DNA of 40,035 nucleotides, taken from Levilactobacillus brevis. GTDB taxonomy: Bacteria; Bacillota; Bacilli; Lactobacillales; Lactobacillaceae. Below are positions 1-7,845 of this stretch, one piece after another. The first letter of the stretch is position 1, and every line of letters begins with the position of its first letter. The notes beneath the pieces were generated by a model. That model was given only the letters and a program-made list of their open reading frames with translations. It did not search any database and was not told the DNA's origin. The stretch lies in contig CP079700.1 in NCBI GenBank assembly GCA_021383565.1, positions 1 to 40,035 on the forward strand. The letters run 5' to 3'. Made by a program: the position numbers and the translations under genes.

Positions 1-91
1 CTCCTGACCATATGCAAAAAAAACAGTGATTAGCTGAACTTTTCGATAAATCTATTAAAAGTTTCCGTAGTCCCATTTGCAATTAGTACAA

Positions 92-298
92 CTAAAGCTT
101 CATAGCTAATTTATCAAATTCTTGTATATCAATACCCGTTGCTCCAATTAAATCAAGAATAATCTCCTTTGCTAAGTCTTTACTATAGGAATTTAATTGT
201 TCTGTGAAATCTGGCTCTTCACTTTCATACAGGCCATTGAGCAGTGGAATAATGTAACTATAGATATACACTATTAGTGGATATTCGGTAGATTGCAA
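92..298 (-). pseudogene. 3' remnant of an unidentified gene, cut by IS30
   Basis: This is a minus-strand open frame of about 68 codons, rich in Tyr, Ile, Leu, Asp and Glu. Its apparent start lies inside the inverted repeat of the adjoining IS30 element (end near 288), so the original 5' part has been replaced by the insertion and the start codon is fortuitous. The visible residues, such as the acidic stretch around YESEEPDFTEQL, resemble no family I can name. Positions 1-91 hold no recognisable gene. I read it as the tail of a gene truncated by transposition. A chance open frame is possible at this length. Confidence 0.4.
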
Positions 299-1328
299 AT
301 TTAATCCGAATTTTTGGACAAATTTGTCAGCATAACCTGATACGGTGTTTGCCAGTCGAGTATTTTAAGCGGTCGCTGGTTAATTTGGAGTAACGTCGTC
401 GTTAAATCTTGAGCACTAATGTGCTCAAAACGAGTCCCTTTAGGATAAAAATAACGTAAATTCCGATTAAAGCGTTCATTACTACCACGTTCAGCTGGCG
501 TATAAGCATGGCAGTAATAGGTCTTAATACCATATTGTGATTCAAGTGATACTAGCCCACTAAACTCAGTGCCACGGTCCACAGTAAAGCTGTGCACCGG
601 ACCATTAAAAGTGGTTAGGAACTTAGTTAGTGCTTCATTAACAGTCGCTGTCGTCCGATCTTTTAACCGGTATGCCCAAAGGAACCGTGATTTGCGATCG
701 ATTAAAGTTAATAAAACTGCCTTACTATGCCCACGAGGACCAACGACTGTATCTAGTTCAAAATCGCCGATGCGATTACGTTGATTAATCATCATGGGAC
801 GCTGTTCAATTGATCGCCCCAAAGATTGATTATATTTGGATCGTTGGTCAACGTTACGCCGTTGGCGTACGCCATGTTCAGGTAGATCATTCAAGGAGAA
901 ATCAATTCTCCCCTGATTTAGCCAATTATAAATAGATTTAGTAGCTAGTTTAAATTCGTGAGCAATCATTCCTGGTGACCAGCTTAGACGTAAATGGTTG
1001 AGAATTTTTTGCTTTAACTCATCGCTCAGCTTAGTTTTCCGACCACATCGTGATCGCTTGTATTCGGCATCTGTTTGTGCTAATTCAGCCTGATAAGGTT
1101 GACATCGAGATAATTCATAAGAAATTGTTGACGGTGATCGGTTCAGCCGAACGCCCATTTGGATATTGGACAGCCCTAGTTCACAAAAGGTTTCGATTTT
1201 AATTCGTTCGGAATAGGTTATACTAGACAAAAGATCAGCTCCTAAAAGATGGGTTTGTGGTAAACACCATTTTAAAGGAAGCTGATCTTTTTTGTCCGAA
1301 CAGCGTTCGGATTAATTTTACAATCTAC
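288..1328. mobile_element. IS30-family insertion sequence, copy A
   Basis: The element is about 1040 bp. It is bounded by imperfect inverted repeats: GTAGATTGCAAATTTAATCC at the left and the complement of GTAGATTGTAAAATTAATCC at the right, ending near 1328. It carries one transposase gene on the minus strand. The same ends occur at 32388-33427 (copy B), and a lone end sits near 39329-39342. I could not see a clear target duplication in the flanks. This suggests later rearrangement or recombination between copies, which could have deleted or inverted the DNA between them. Confidence 0.85.
301..1230 (-). CDS. IS30-family transposase (copy A, intact)
   Basis: This DDE transposase of the IS30 family cuts and rejoins the element's inverted repeats. 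The protein has 309 residues, the normal size for the family. An N-terminal helix-turn-helix region (about residues 5-45, with the typical LNRSPSTISYEL stretch) is followed by the RNase H-like catalytic core. That core shows GDFELDTVVG (first Asp), a VDRGTEF stretch (second Asp) and PAERGSNERFNR (Glu). It begins with TTG, as do its relatives in this window, so the start codon is family-consistent. The reading frame is complete and nothing visible argues against activity. It is very similar to the decayed copy at 32485-33414. Confidence 0.93.
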   Translation of the reverse strand: MSSITYSERIKIETFCELGLSNIQMGVRLNRSPSTISYELSRCQPYQAELAQTDAEYKRSRCGRKTKLSDELKQKILNHLRLSWSPGMIAHEFKLATKSIYNWLNQGRIDFSLNDLPEHGVRQRRNVDQRSKYNQSLGRSIEQRPMMINQRNRIGDFELDTVVGPRGHSKAVLLTLIDRKSRFLWAYRLKDRTTATVNEALTKFLTTFNGPVHSFTVDRGTEFSGLVSLESQYGIKTYYCHAYTPAERGSNERFNRNLRYFYPKGTRFEHISAQDLTTTLLQINQRPLKILDWQTPYQVMLTNLSKNSD

Positions 1329-1362
1329 CAAATTATGAAGCCTAAACGCTAATCTGTTCGCG

Positions 1363-1400
1363 TATAATAAACTAGTGAGTAATTTAAAGGTGGGGGAAGG
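1363..1400 (+). promoter_or_regulatory. Probable hsdR promoter -10 and ribosome binding site
   Basis: A TATAAT hexamer lies at 1363-1368. No good -35 box is seen at the right distance, so the promoter is weak or needs help. A purine-rich GGGGGAAGG (1392-1400) ends nine bases before the ATG at 1410 and fixes that start. An ATG at 1402 is out of frame. The nearby IS30 right end (to 1328) could alter expression. Confidence 0.45.
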
Positions 1401-1409
1401 AATGTTTTT

Positions 1410-4400
1410 ATGTTGGAACTGTCATTTGAAAAAGAAGTTGTTAAAACCTTAACGACCGGAAGTAATCAATGGGTGGAACGAAAAGACCTGTATGGTGCGA
1501 CGCCGGATCAATTATGGGCTAATTTTCGCGATAAATTAAATAACAATAACTATGCTAAATTGCAGGGACACCCTTTAACTGATACCGAATTTAATCAGGT
1601 TAAACGGGCGATTGAGGTCCGGACACCTTACGAAGCAGCTAAGTTACTAGCCGCCGAAAATGGCATTGGCAAAGTTGAAGTTGAACGTGATGATGCTAAG
1701 CTGGGCACGGTGACGCTCGAGTTGTTTTGGAAAGCGGACGTTGCTGGCGGTAAATCTAGTTATGAAGTGGTGCGACAAGCAGTGCGACCACGGTTAGCTG
1801 GTACTCAAGATGTCGATCCTGATCGCCGTTTTGACGTAACCCTATTGATTAATGGGTTACCCTTAATTCAATTGGAACTAAAAAAAGCCACGGTCGAACT
1901 TAACCAGGCTTTTAATCAAATTGAAAAATACGCGCAGGAAGGTAAATATACGGGGATTTACTCGCTGCTGCAAATGTTTGTGATTATGACGCCGGATAGT
2001 ACGGCGTATTTTGCGAATGCCGAACCGGATCACTTCAATAAAGCCTTTTTGTTTAATTGGCGAACGCGGGATAATCACCCCGTGGAAAATGGCCTAGCGT
2101 TCACGCGCCAGGTTCTTAATATTCCCATGGCCCACAAAATGGTCAGTGAATATACGGTCATCGACCAAGAGCGGCAAAGCCTAATTCTCTTACGGCCCTA
2201 CCAAATTTATGCCATTGAGGCTGTCATGCATCGAATTCATGACCATCAAGATGGCTTTGTTTGGCATACCACGGGTTCTGGTAAGACACTCACCTCATAT
2301 AAAACTGCTAAACTAGCTGCGCAAGATCCTGGTGTCGATAAGGTCATCTTCTTAGTTGACCGGCGAGACTTAGACGAACAGACGACTAGCAACTTTAGTG
2401 CCTATGCTGCCAATGATGATATTGCCATTAACGAAGCGCAAAATACCGGTGATTTAATGCGTAAGTTGCAACAAAATGATGGTAAGGTCTTGGTCACCTC
2501 GATTCAAAAACTTCACCGGGCGGTCAAAAAAACACAAGCCCAGTTGGCAACCGGCAAGCAATCCTGTTTTAGTAAGACCTTAAAACAACGGGTGATCTTC
2601 TTTGTTGACGAAGCCCACCGGTCGCAGTTTGGTAAGATGCAAAAGGAAATTCGCGCAGCGTTTATTAATAGTAACTGGTACGGTTACACCGGCACCCCCA
2701 TCTTTAACGAAAATAAGAAACAGCTCAAGGGTGATCTAGCGGTTACGACTGAGGAGCTATTTGGTAAAGTCTGTCACGTTTATAACTTGCGAGACGCCTT
2801 AGAGGACCAAGCCGTGTTACCGTTTAACGTGGAACACGTAACGACGATTGGCAAAGACACGTTAATAACCCGGGCTCTCGAAAAAGAAACCCAGCGCGTC
2901 AAAGCGCGTCGTGATAAGCAAGGCCGCCTGCTGAGTACAGCTGATGAAGCAAAAATTCAAGCCAAGATTCAAGCGATGTCAGTGAAGGACTTGGAAGCAA
3001 CGTATTTAACTCCGGCTGACTTTGAGACTGATGAACATATTAACCAAGTTGTTCAATATATTTTACAAAAAGGCCCACGTAAAACGAGTTTGGGTCATGG
3101 CAACTATAATGCTATTTTGACCACCAGTTCCATTGAAATGGCGCAACGCTATTATCAAGCCTTTAAGGCCACGAAAAAGACTACTCACAATCAGCTGGAT
3201 TCTGATTGGCCCCGCATTGCGATTACTTATTCATTAAGTGAAAACGAAGATCAGAGTGCGCAAAAACATGACCAAATGGCCACTATTTTAAAAGATTATA
3301 ATCAGCAGTATCACACTAATTTTGATTTAGCCGATTTGAATCTCTATAACGAAGATGTCGCGAAACGGGCCGCCCGGCGTGAGGCGGTCTTTGCTCATCT
3401 GAAACCTGATCAAGAAATAAATTTAGTGATTGTCGTCCGCCGGTTATTAACGGGTTTTGATGCCCCTCGGCTAAACACGCTCTTTGTTGACCGCACCTTA
3501 GCTTATCAAGAACTCATTCAAGCCTACTCACGCACCAACCGGCTCCAAAACCGGGAATTAAAACAAGAGGGTCAAATTGTGACCTTTCGGGTGCCGGCAA
3601 TCATGGAAGCTAATGAACGTGAAGCTTACAAGTTATATAGTGGCGAAGGCTCCTTTAATGTCATCATTCGTCCCACTTATCAGCAGGCCGTCTTAAAATT
3701 TCAAAAGGCTGTGGTGGATTTAAAAGCCATTGCTCAAACGCCGACGGCGGCCGATGACCTGAAAGGAACCACTGCCAAGGTACAGTTTGTGAAAGCCTTT
3801 CGCCAAGTGAATCAGCAATTGAATTCCTTATCCATGTACAACGATTTCACTTGGAAAAATAGTGAAAAGGCCTTTGGTATCGCTCAGCCCGAAGTAGAAT
3901 CCTATACGGGTAAATATCTGCGGATTAAAGCGGCGGTTACTAACCAAGAGCCTGAGAAAGTCCCCGAAGAATTAGCTGCCTTAGACTTTTCCTTGGCCGT
4001 TGGTTCAGTCGTCTTGGTGGATTATGATTATTTGACGCAATTAATTCAAGATTGGATTGATGAACAGCAACGGTACTCGACGCCTGATCAAGCCCAAGCG
4101 CATATGACCGATTACCTGCAAAACAGTGCCAAAGTACAGGCTAGTTTGAATAAATTAGCGGAAACGCAACCGCAACAGGCTCAATTAATTCGCGAAGCCA
4201 TGCCTTATATTGAGCAACAAATGCAACAGTCTCAGCAACAGAGCACCCCAAATCAAGCGCCAGTAGCGTTGAATGCTCGGGAGTTGGTGGCTGATTACGC
4301 CCAGAAACAATTGGTCAAAAAAACGACGACCTTTGCCCACACGTGGGGCTTAGATCAAGCAGCCCTATTACGGGTGGCACGTGAACACACCGTGGGTACC

Positions 4401-4577
4401 GATGAATGGCATCATGAACAAGAATTAACGCAGTCAGCGAATTTAGCAGCGGCCTTACAAGCTCAAACTGCCACTGGGCCGAAGATTCCAGCTATTTTGC
4501 CACTATACCGGATTAAGTCCCAGGCCGCTTGGCGGCAGTTTATTGAACACGATTTAGCAATTTATCTACAAAAATAA
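1410..4577 (+). CDS. hsdR: Type I restriction enzyme, HsdR subunit
   Basis: This is the motor and nuclease subunit of a type I restriction-modification complex. It translocates DNA with ATP and cleaves unmodified DNA far from the recognition site. At 1055 residues it has the usual HsdR length. The N-terminal PD-(D/E)XK nuclease is visible: Asp142 in RRFDVTLL, Glu156 and Lys158 in LELKK, and a QxxxY motif near 170-174. The helicase motor follows, with Walker A TTGSGKT near residue 287, VDEAH near 398, YTGTP for motif III, and the RRLLTGFDAP / QAYSRTNR motifs near 670-710. A Gln-rich C-terminal region probably contacts HsdM/HsdS. It is the first gene of an hsdR-hsdM-hsdS operon, with 13 bases before hsdM. 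It appears intact. Confidence 0.97.
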   Translation: MLELSFEKEVVKTLTTGSNQWVERKDLYGATPDQLWANFRDKLNNNNYAKLQGHPLTDTEFNQVKRAIEVRTPYEAAKLLAAENGIGKVEVERDDAKLGTVTLELFWKADVAGGKSSYEVVRQAVRPRLAGTQDVDPDRRFDVTLLINGLPLIQLELKKATVELNQAFNQIEKYAQEGKYTGIYSLLQMFVIMTPDSTAYFANAEPDHFNKAFLFNWRTRDNHPVENGLAFTRQVLNIPMAHKMVSEYTVIDQERQSLILLRPYQIYAIEAVMHRIHDHQDGFVWHTTGSGKTLTSYKTAKLAAQDPGVDKVIFLVDRRDLDEQTTSNFSAYAANDDIAINEAQNTGDLMRKLQQNDGKVLVTSIQKLHRAVKKTQAQLATGKQSCFSKTLKQRVIFFVDEAHRSQFGKMQKEIRAAFINSNWYGYTGTPIFNENKKQLKGDLAVTTEELFGKVCHVYNLRDALEDQAVLPFNVEHVTTIGKDTLITRALEKETQRVKARRDKQGRLLSTADEAKIQAKIQAMSVKDLEATYLTPADFETDEHINQVVQYILQKGPRKTSLGHGNYNAILTTSSIEMAQRYYQAFKATKKTTHNQLDSDWPRIAITYSLSENEDQSAQKHDQMATILKDYNQQYHTNFDLADLNLYNEDVAKRAARREAVFAHLKPDQEINLVIVVRRLLTGFDAPRLNTLFVDRTLAYQELIQAYSRTNRLQNRELKQEGQIVTFRVPAIMEANEREAYKLYSGEGSFNVIIRPTYQQAVLKFQKAVVDLKAIAQTPTAADDLKGTTAKVQFVKAFRQVNQQLNSLSMYNDFTWKNSEKAFGIAQPEVESYTGKYLRIKAAVTNQEPEKVPEELAALDFSLAVGSVVLVDYDYLTQLIQDWIDEQQRYSTPDQAQAHMTDYLQNSAKVQASLNKLAETQPQQAQLIREAMPYIEQQMQQSQQQSTPNQAPVALNARELVADYAQKQLVKKTTTFAHTWGLDQAALLRVAREHTVGTDEWHHEQELTQSANLAAALQAQTATGPKIPAILPLYRIKSQAAWRQFIEHDLAIYLQK

Positions 4578-4590
4578 GTGAGGTTAAACA

Positions 4591-6204
4591 ATGTCAGAAA
4601 AAACAACTCAAGCTAGTCAACTTGAAAACGCCCTATGGAATGCGGCGGATGTCTTACGCGGGAAAATGGACGCTTCTGAATATAAAAATTATTTATTGGG
4701 GTTAATTTTTTATCGGTTTCTATCTGAGAAAACCTTAACGACCTTTAGTGATTGGGCAGGCGAAACCGAAAATGTCACCCGGAAATATGCTCAGTATATG
4801 GATCCGCAGTTCGAGTTGGAAGGCGTCTCGGTGCAGCCCAGTTTAGTGGAGTATTTGCAAAACACGCTCGGCTATTTAATTCAACCCCAGGCGTTGTACG
4901 CCACCCTGATTGGCAAGATTCAAGCCCATACTTTTGCGTTAGACGATTTATCTCAAGCACTTCATGATCTGGAACAGTCGACACAAAATCTATCTTCAGC
5001 ACAAGACTTTTCGGGATTGTTTGCCGATGTGGATTTAAGTAGTAATAAATTAGGCAGTTCTTTACAACAACGGAATCAAACTATCAGTGATACCATGTTA
5101 GCTTTAAATGCGATTGATCTCGTCCATCATCAAGGCGACGTCTTAGGTGACGCCTATGAATACTTAATCGCGCAATTTGCCAGTGATTCTGGTAAGAAGG
5201 CGGGTGAATTTTATACTCCACGGCAGGTGTCCGACATTATTGCCCAGATTGTGACTTATCAGCGCAATGCAGGTGACAACCAATTGCGGACTGTCTATGA
5301 TCCAGCAGTTGGTTCTGGTTCGCTGCTATTAAATGTCGGACAGCACGTGCAAGACCCCAATTTAGTGAGTTATCACGGCCAAGAATTGAACACCACGACC
5401 TATAACCTGGCCCGTATGAACCTAATGTTACATGGAGTCTCGTATGACGATATGCACTTACGCAATGGTGACACGTTAAGTAAAGATTGGCCGGTTGACG
5501 AACCTTACTTATTTGATGCGGTCGTCATGAACCCGCCCTACTCGGCACACTGGGATAACAGTGATAAACGCTTGTCTGATCCCCGTTTCCGCGACTATGG
5601 CGTCTTACCACCTAAATCTAAAGCCGACTTTGCCTTCCTACTACATGGCTTTTATCATTTGCAGGAACACGGGACTATGGGCATTGTCTTACCCCATGGC
5701 GTATTATTTCGGGGTGCTAAAGAAGGCAAGATTCGCCAAAAGCTCCTGTTAGATAACCGGATTGATGCCATTATTGGACTACCCGCCAATATTTTTCATT
5801 CCACCAGTATTCCAACGTTAATCATGATTTTAAAGAAACATAAAACCACTGATGACGTCTTGTTTATTGATGCGTCCCGGGAATTTGAAAAGGACAAGAA
5901 TCAAAATAAGCTAACGGCAGCGAATATTCAAAAAATTGTGACCACTTATCAAAACCGGCAAGATGTCGATAAATATGCCCATGTGGCCTCACCGGCAGAA
6001 ATCAAAGAGAATGATTATAATTTAAATATTCCGCGCTACGTTGATACATTTGAACCGGAACCCGAGATTGATCTGGATCAAGTTAAAACTGATCTAAAGC
6101 AACTGGACCAGGAAATCAGTCAGAATGAACAAGCCTTTAATGAATTAGCTAGCCAGTTAGTAGCCACTCACGTTAATGACCAGTCAAAATCGGAGGACCA
6201 CTAA
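4591..6204 (+). CDS. hsdM: Type I DNA methyltransferase, HsdM subunit
   Basis: This N6-adenine methyltransferase subunit uses S-adenosylmethionine and, with HsdS, methylates the recognition sequence and protects it from HsdR. The 537 residues start with a helical HsdM N-domain (about 10-150). The catalytic domain then shows the SAM-binding motif PAVGSGSLLLN near residue 237 and the catalytic NPPY near 313. The SGKKAGEFYTPRQV stretch is typical of HsdM. The start has a good site (GTGAGG, about seven bases upstream). Its stop overlaps the start of hsdS by one base (TAATG), which suggests translational coupling. It looks intact. Confidence 0.97.
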   Translation: MSEKTTQASQLENALWNAADVLRGKMDASEYKNYLLGLIFYRFLSEKTLTTFSDWAGETENVTRKYAQYMDPQFELEGVSVQPSLVEYLQNTLGYLIQPQALYATLIGKIQAHTFALDDLSQALHDLEQSTQNLSSAQDFSGLFADVDLSSNKLGSSLQQRNQTISDTMLALNAIDLVHHQGDVLGDAYEYLIAQFASDSGKKAGEFYTPRQVSDIIAQIVTYQRNAGDNQLRTVYDPAVGSGSLLLNVGQHVQDPNLVSYHGQELNTTTYNLARMNLMLHGVSYDDMHLRNGDTLSKDWPVDEPYLFDAVVMNPPYSAHWDNSDKRLSDPRFRDYGVLPPKSKADFAFLLHGFYHLQEHGTMGIVLPHGVLFRGAKEGKIRQKLLLDNRIDAIIGLPANIFHSTSIPTLIMILKKHKTTDDVLFIDASREFEKDKNQNKLTAANIQKIVTTYQNRQDVDKYAHVASPAEIKENDYNLNIPRYVDTFEPEPEIDLDQVKTDLKQLDQEISQNEQAFNELASQLVATHVNDQSKSEDH

Positions 6205-7412
6205 TGAATGCTAAACAAGCTAAATATCCGCAATTAAGATTTAAAGGTTTCACTGATCCTTGGGAAGAGCGTAAGTTGGTATCAATGACGAATTATAAGA
6301 ATGGTAAGGGGCATGAGGATAAGCAATCTACGATCGGAAAACTTGAATTGATAAACCTAAATTCTATCTCTATTTCAGGTGGTTTAAAACATTCGGGTAA
6401 ATTTATTGATGAAGCAGATGATACCCTCCAGAAAGATGATTTAGTCATGATTCTTAGTGACGTTGGTCATGGTGATTTGTTGGGACGTGTTGCATTGATA
6501 CCGGAAGATGATAGGTTTGTACTTAATCAGCGTGTTGCTTTATTGAGACCAAATGCGACCGCTGATCCACAATTTCTGTTCTCCTATATCAATGCACACC
6601 AATATTATTTCAAGGCACAAGGAGCTGGAATGTCACAACTGAATATCTCTAAAGGCAGTGTAGAAAATTTCATTTCTTTTGTTCCGATAATTGAGGAACA
6701 AAAGAAAATAGGTACCTTCTTTAAACAGTTAGATAACACTATCACTCTTCATCAGCGTAAGTTAGCTAAGCTTAAGGAACTTAAACAGGGCTATTTGCAA
6801 AAAATGTTCCCTAAAAATGGTAGCAAGTTCCCGCAATTAAGATTTTCAGGGTTTGCTGACGCTTGGGAACAGCGTAATTTTGGTGAGCTGTACAAAAAGA
6901 ACCTTGAGCGAAATAAAGATCAGTTCAGTTCGGACAGAACAATTTCAATTGCGACTATGCGTTTTAAGAAAGAAGGTAATGGGGCGGCTGAAGACTCTCT
7001 AGTATCTTATAAAGTTCTGCGGGAAGGCGATATTGCTTTTGAAGGTCATACCAGTAAGCGATTTGCGTTTGGCCGATTTGTGTTGAATGACATTGGAGAT
7101 GGCATTATGTCACCGCGTTTCACGACATTACGTCCAACTCAGGATATGCCTATAAAATTCTGGAAACAGTATATTCACTATGAACCAATAATGCGTTATC
7201 CGATTGTTAATTCGACAAAACTGGGAACAATGATGAATGAGTTAGTCGTTGATGAGTTTTTAAATCAACCTGTGTTGGTTCCTGAACTTTCAGAACAACA
7301 AAAAATTGGATCATTCTTTAAACAACTAGATGGAACTATCACTCTTCATCAGCGTAAGCTTGAAAAACTCCAGGAACTAAAAAAAGGGTATCTACAAAAG
7401 ATGTTTTGCTGA
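6204..7412 (+). CDS. hsdS: Type I restriction specificity subunit, HsdS
   Basis: HsdS is the DNA-recognition subunit, and its two target recognition domains each read half of a bipartite site. At 402 residues the length is normal. The protein is a clear internal duplication. Each half opens with a KxPQLRFxGFxDxWExR motif (residues about 7 and 208), followed by a variable domain, and ends with a nearly identical helical spacer around FFKQLDxTITLHQRKL and LKxGYLQKMF. A 24-bp identical stretch (6738-6761 and 7335-7358) encodes part of the two spacers. Repeats of this kind allow recombination with other hsdS genes. No second hsdS or recombinase gene lies beside it. A 14-bp palindrome (7417-7430) follows the stop but lacks the features of a terminator. 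Confidence 0.95.
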   Translation: MNAKQAKYPQLRFKGFTDPWEERKLVSMTNYKNGKGHEDKQSTIGKLELINLNSISISGGLKHSGKFIDEADDTLQKDDLVMILSDVGHGDLLGRVALIPEDDRFVLNQRVALLRPNATADPQFLFSYINAHQYYFKAQGAGMSQLNISKGSVENFISFVPIIEEQKKIGTFFKQLDNTITLHQRKLAKLKELKQGYLQKMFPKNGSKFPQLRFSGFADAWEQRNFGELYKKNLERNKDQFSSDRTISIATMRFKKEGNGAAEDSLVSYKVLREGDIAFEGHTSKRFAFGRFVLNDIGDGIMSPRFTTLRPTQDMPIKFWKQYIHYEPIMRYPIVNSTKLGTMMNELVVDEFLNQPVLVPELSEQQKIGSFFKQLDGTITLHQRKLEKLQELKKGYLQKMFC

Positions 7413-7470
7413 GCTTAATTTGATCAAATTTAGGATCCTATGAAACCCCATGACTTAATTTTTATTGTGC

Positions 7471-7499
7471 TTGGTCAACACTTAATTCACCTGTATAAT
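7471..7499 (+). promoter_or_regulatory. Promoter of the type I toxin mRNA
   Basis: TTGGTC (7471-7476) and TATAAT (7494-7499) are separated by 17 bases, a good vegetative promoter. Transcription would start near 7506 and leave a leader of about 90 nt before the toxin ATG. Leader bases around 7521-7530 (GGGCGGTGGC) can pair with GCCACCGCCT at 7751-7760 in the 3' part of the same RNA. This 5'-3' pairing is known from mRNAs of this toxin type. Confidence 0.7.
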
Positions 7500-7597
7500 G
7501 GATTACGCAGGAAGTTTTAAGGGCGGTGGCTGTCTTTTCCCTTGCGAGGTGAGGCCCATGGGAACATGGAATAATCTTCAGGAAGGTTTCACAGTCA

Positions 7598-7687
7598 ATG
7601 AGCGTCTTCCAGACACTCTCGTTGATGTTGCTATTTGCAATGTTTATTTTAGCGTTGCTAACATACATCGACAAAAGGAACAAATAA
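7598..7687 (+). CDS. Holin-like type I toxin (Fst/TxpA-like small membrane peptide)
   Basis: The encoded peptide has 29 residues: MSVFQTLSLM, a hydrophobic stretch to about residue 22, and a charged tail ending YIDKRNK. The N-terminal MSV, single membrane helix and DKxNK tail match the putative holin-like toxin family common on lactobacillar plasmids. Such toxins insert in the membrane when the antisense antitoxin RNA runs out. A GGAAGG ribosome site (7581-7586) precedes the ATG by about 11 bases. The gene lies inside a transcript with its own promoter and terminator and overlaps a convergent antisense RNA, the hallmark of type I systems. Identification rests on peptide pattern and gene layout, and toxicity is inferred. 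Confidence 0.82.
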   Translation: MSVFQTLSLMLLFAMFILALLTYIDKRNK

Positions 7688-7810
7688 AAAAGCCGCCCCG
7701 ATTATAACTTTGGCGAGTTACGGGACGACAGTATCGTTTAGTTAACTAATGCCACCGCCTTTGAAGCGGCTTGCATGGGAAGTCTTGTTAGCGCAGGGCT
7801 TCCTTTTTCT
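7683..7810 (-). ncRNA. Antisense antitoxin RNA of the holin-like toxin
   Basis: A minus-strand promoter (7845-7817) would start an RNA near 7810. It runs leftward to a hairpin in which GTCGTCCCG (complement of 7717-7725) pairs over nine positions, including G-U pairs, with CGGGGCGGC (complement of 7691-7699), followed by a U-run near 7684-7690. The RNA is about 125 nt. It covers the 3' end of the toxin mRNA and the last toxin codons, so it can pair with the mRNA. Because the tra operon is transcribed in the same direction and ends at 7843, read-through from the operon would also produce this RNA. Boundaries are predicted from sequence only. Confidence 0.62.
7778..7808 (+). terminator. Terminator of the toxin mRNA
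   Basis: GGAAGTC (7778-7784) pairs with GGCTTCC (7797-7803), one pair being G-U, and is followed by TTTTT (7804-7808). It would end a toxin transcript of roughly 300 nt. Confidence 0.7.
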
Positions 7811-7816
7811 GTCTCC

Positions 7817-7845
7817 ATTATAGCATGCCCTTTAAAAACTGGCTA
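7817..7845 (-). promoter_or_regulatory. Promoter of the antitoxin RNA
   Basis: On the minus strand, TATAAT (7822-7817) lies 17 bases downstream of TAGCCA (7845-7840, four of six consensus bases). The -35 box overlaps the stop codon of the ArdC-like gene, so the antitoxin promoter sits exactly at the end of the transfer operon. Confidence 0.6.

Noticed and set aside
6204..7412. Invertible hsdS locus with inverted repeats
   Set aside because: The repeats within hsdS are direct, and no second hsdS or tyrosine recombinase is next to it.
7417..7430. Palindrome AATTTGATCAAATT after hsdS as a terminator
   Set aside because: It lacks GC pairs and a T-run. It may be a binding site or chance, so I did not list it as a terminator.
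7498..7707. Larger open frames on both strands over the toxin locus (about 69 and 73 codons)
   Set aside because: They overlap the short toxin gene, have no good ribosome site and look unlike any protein. The 29-residue frame has the family pattern and the right signals.
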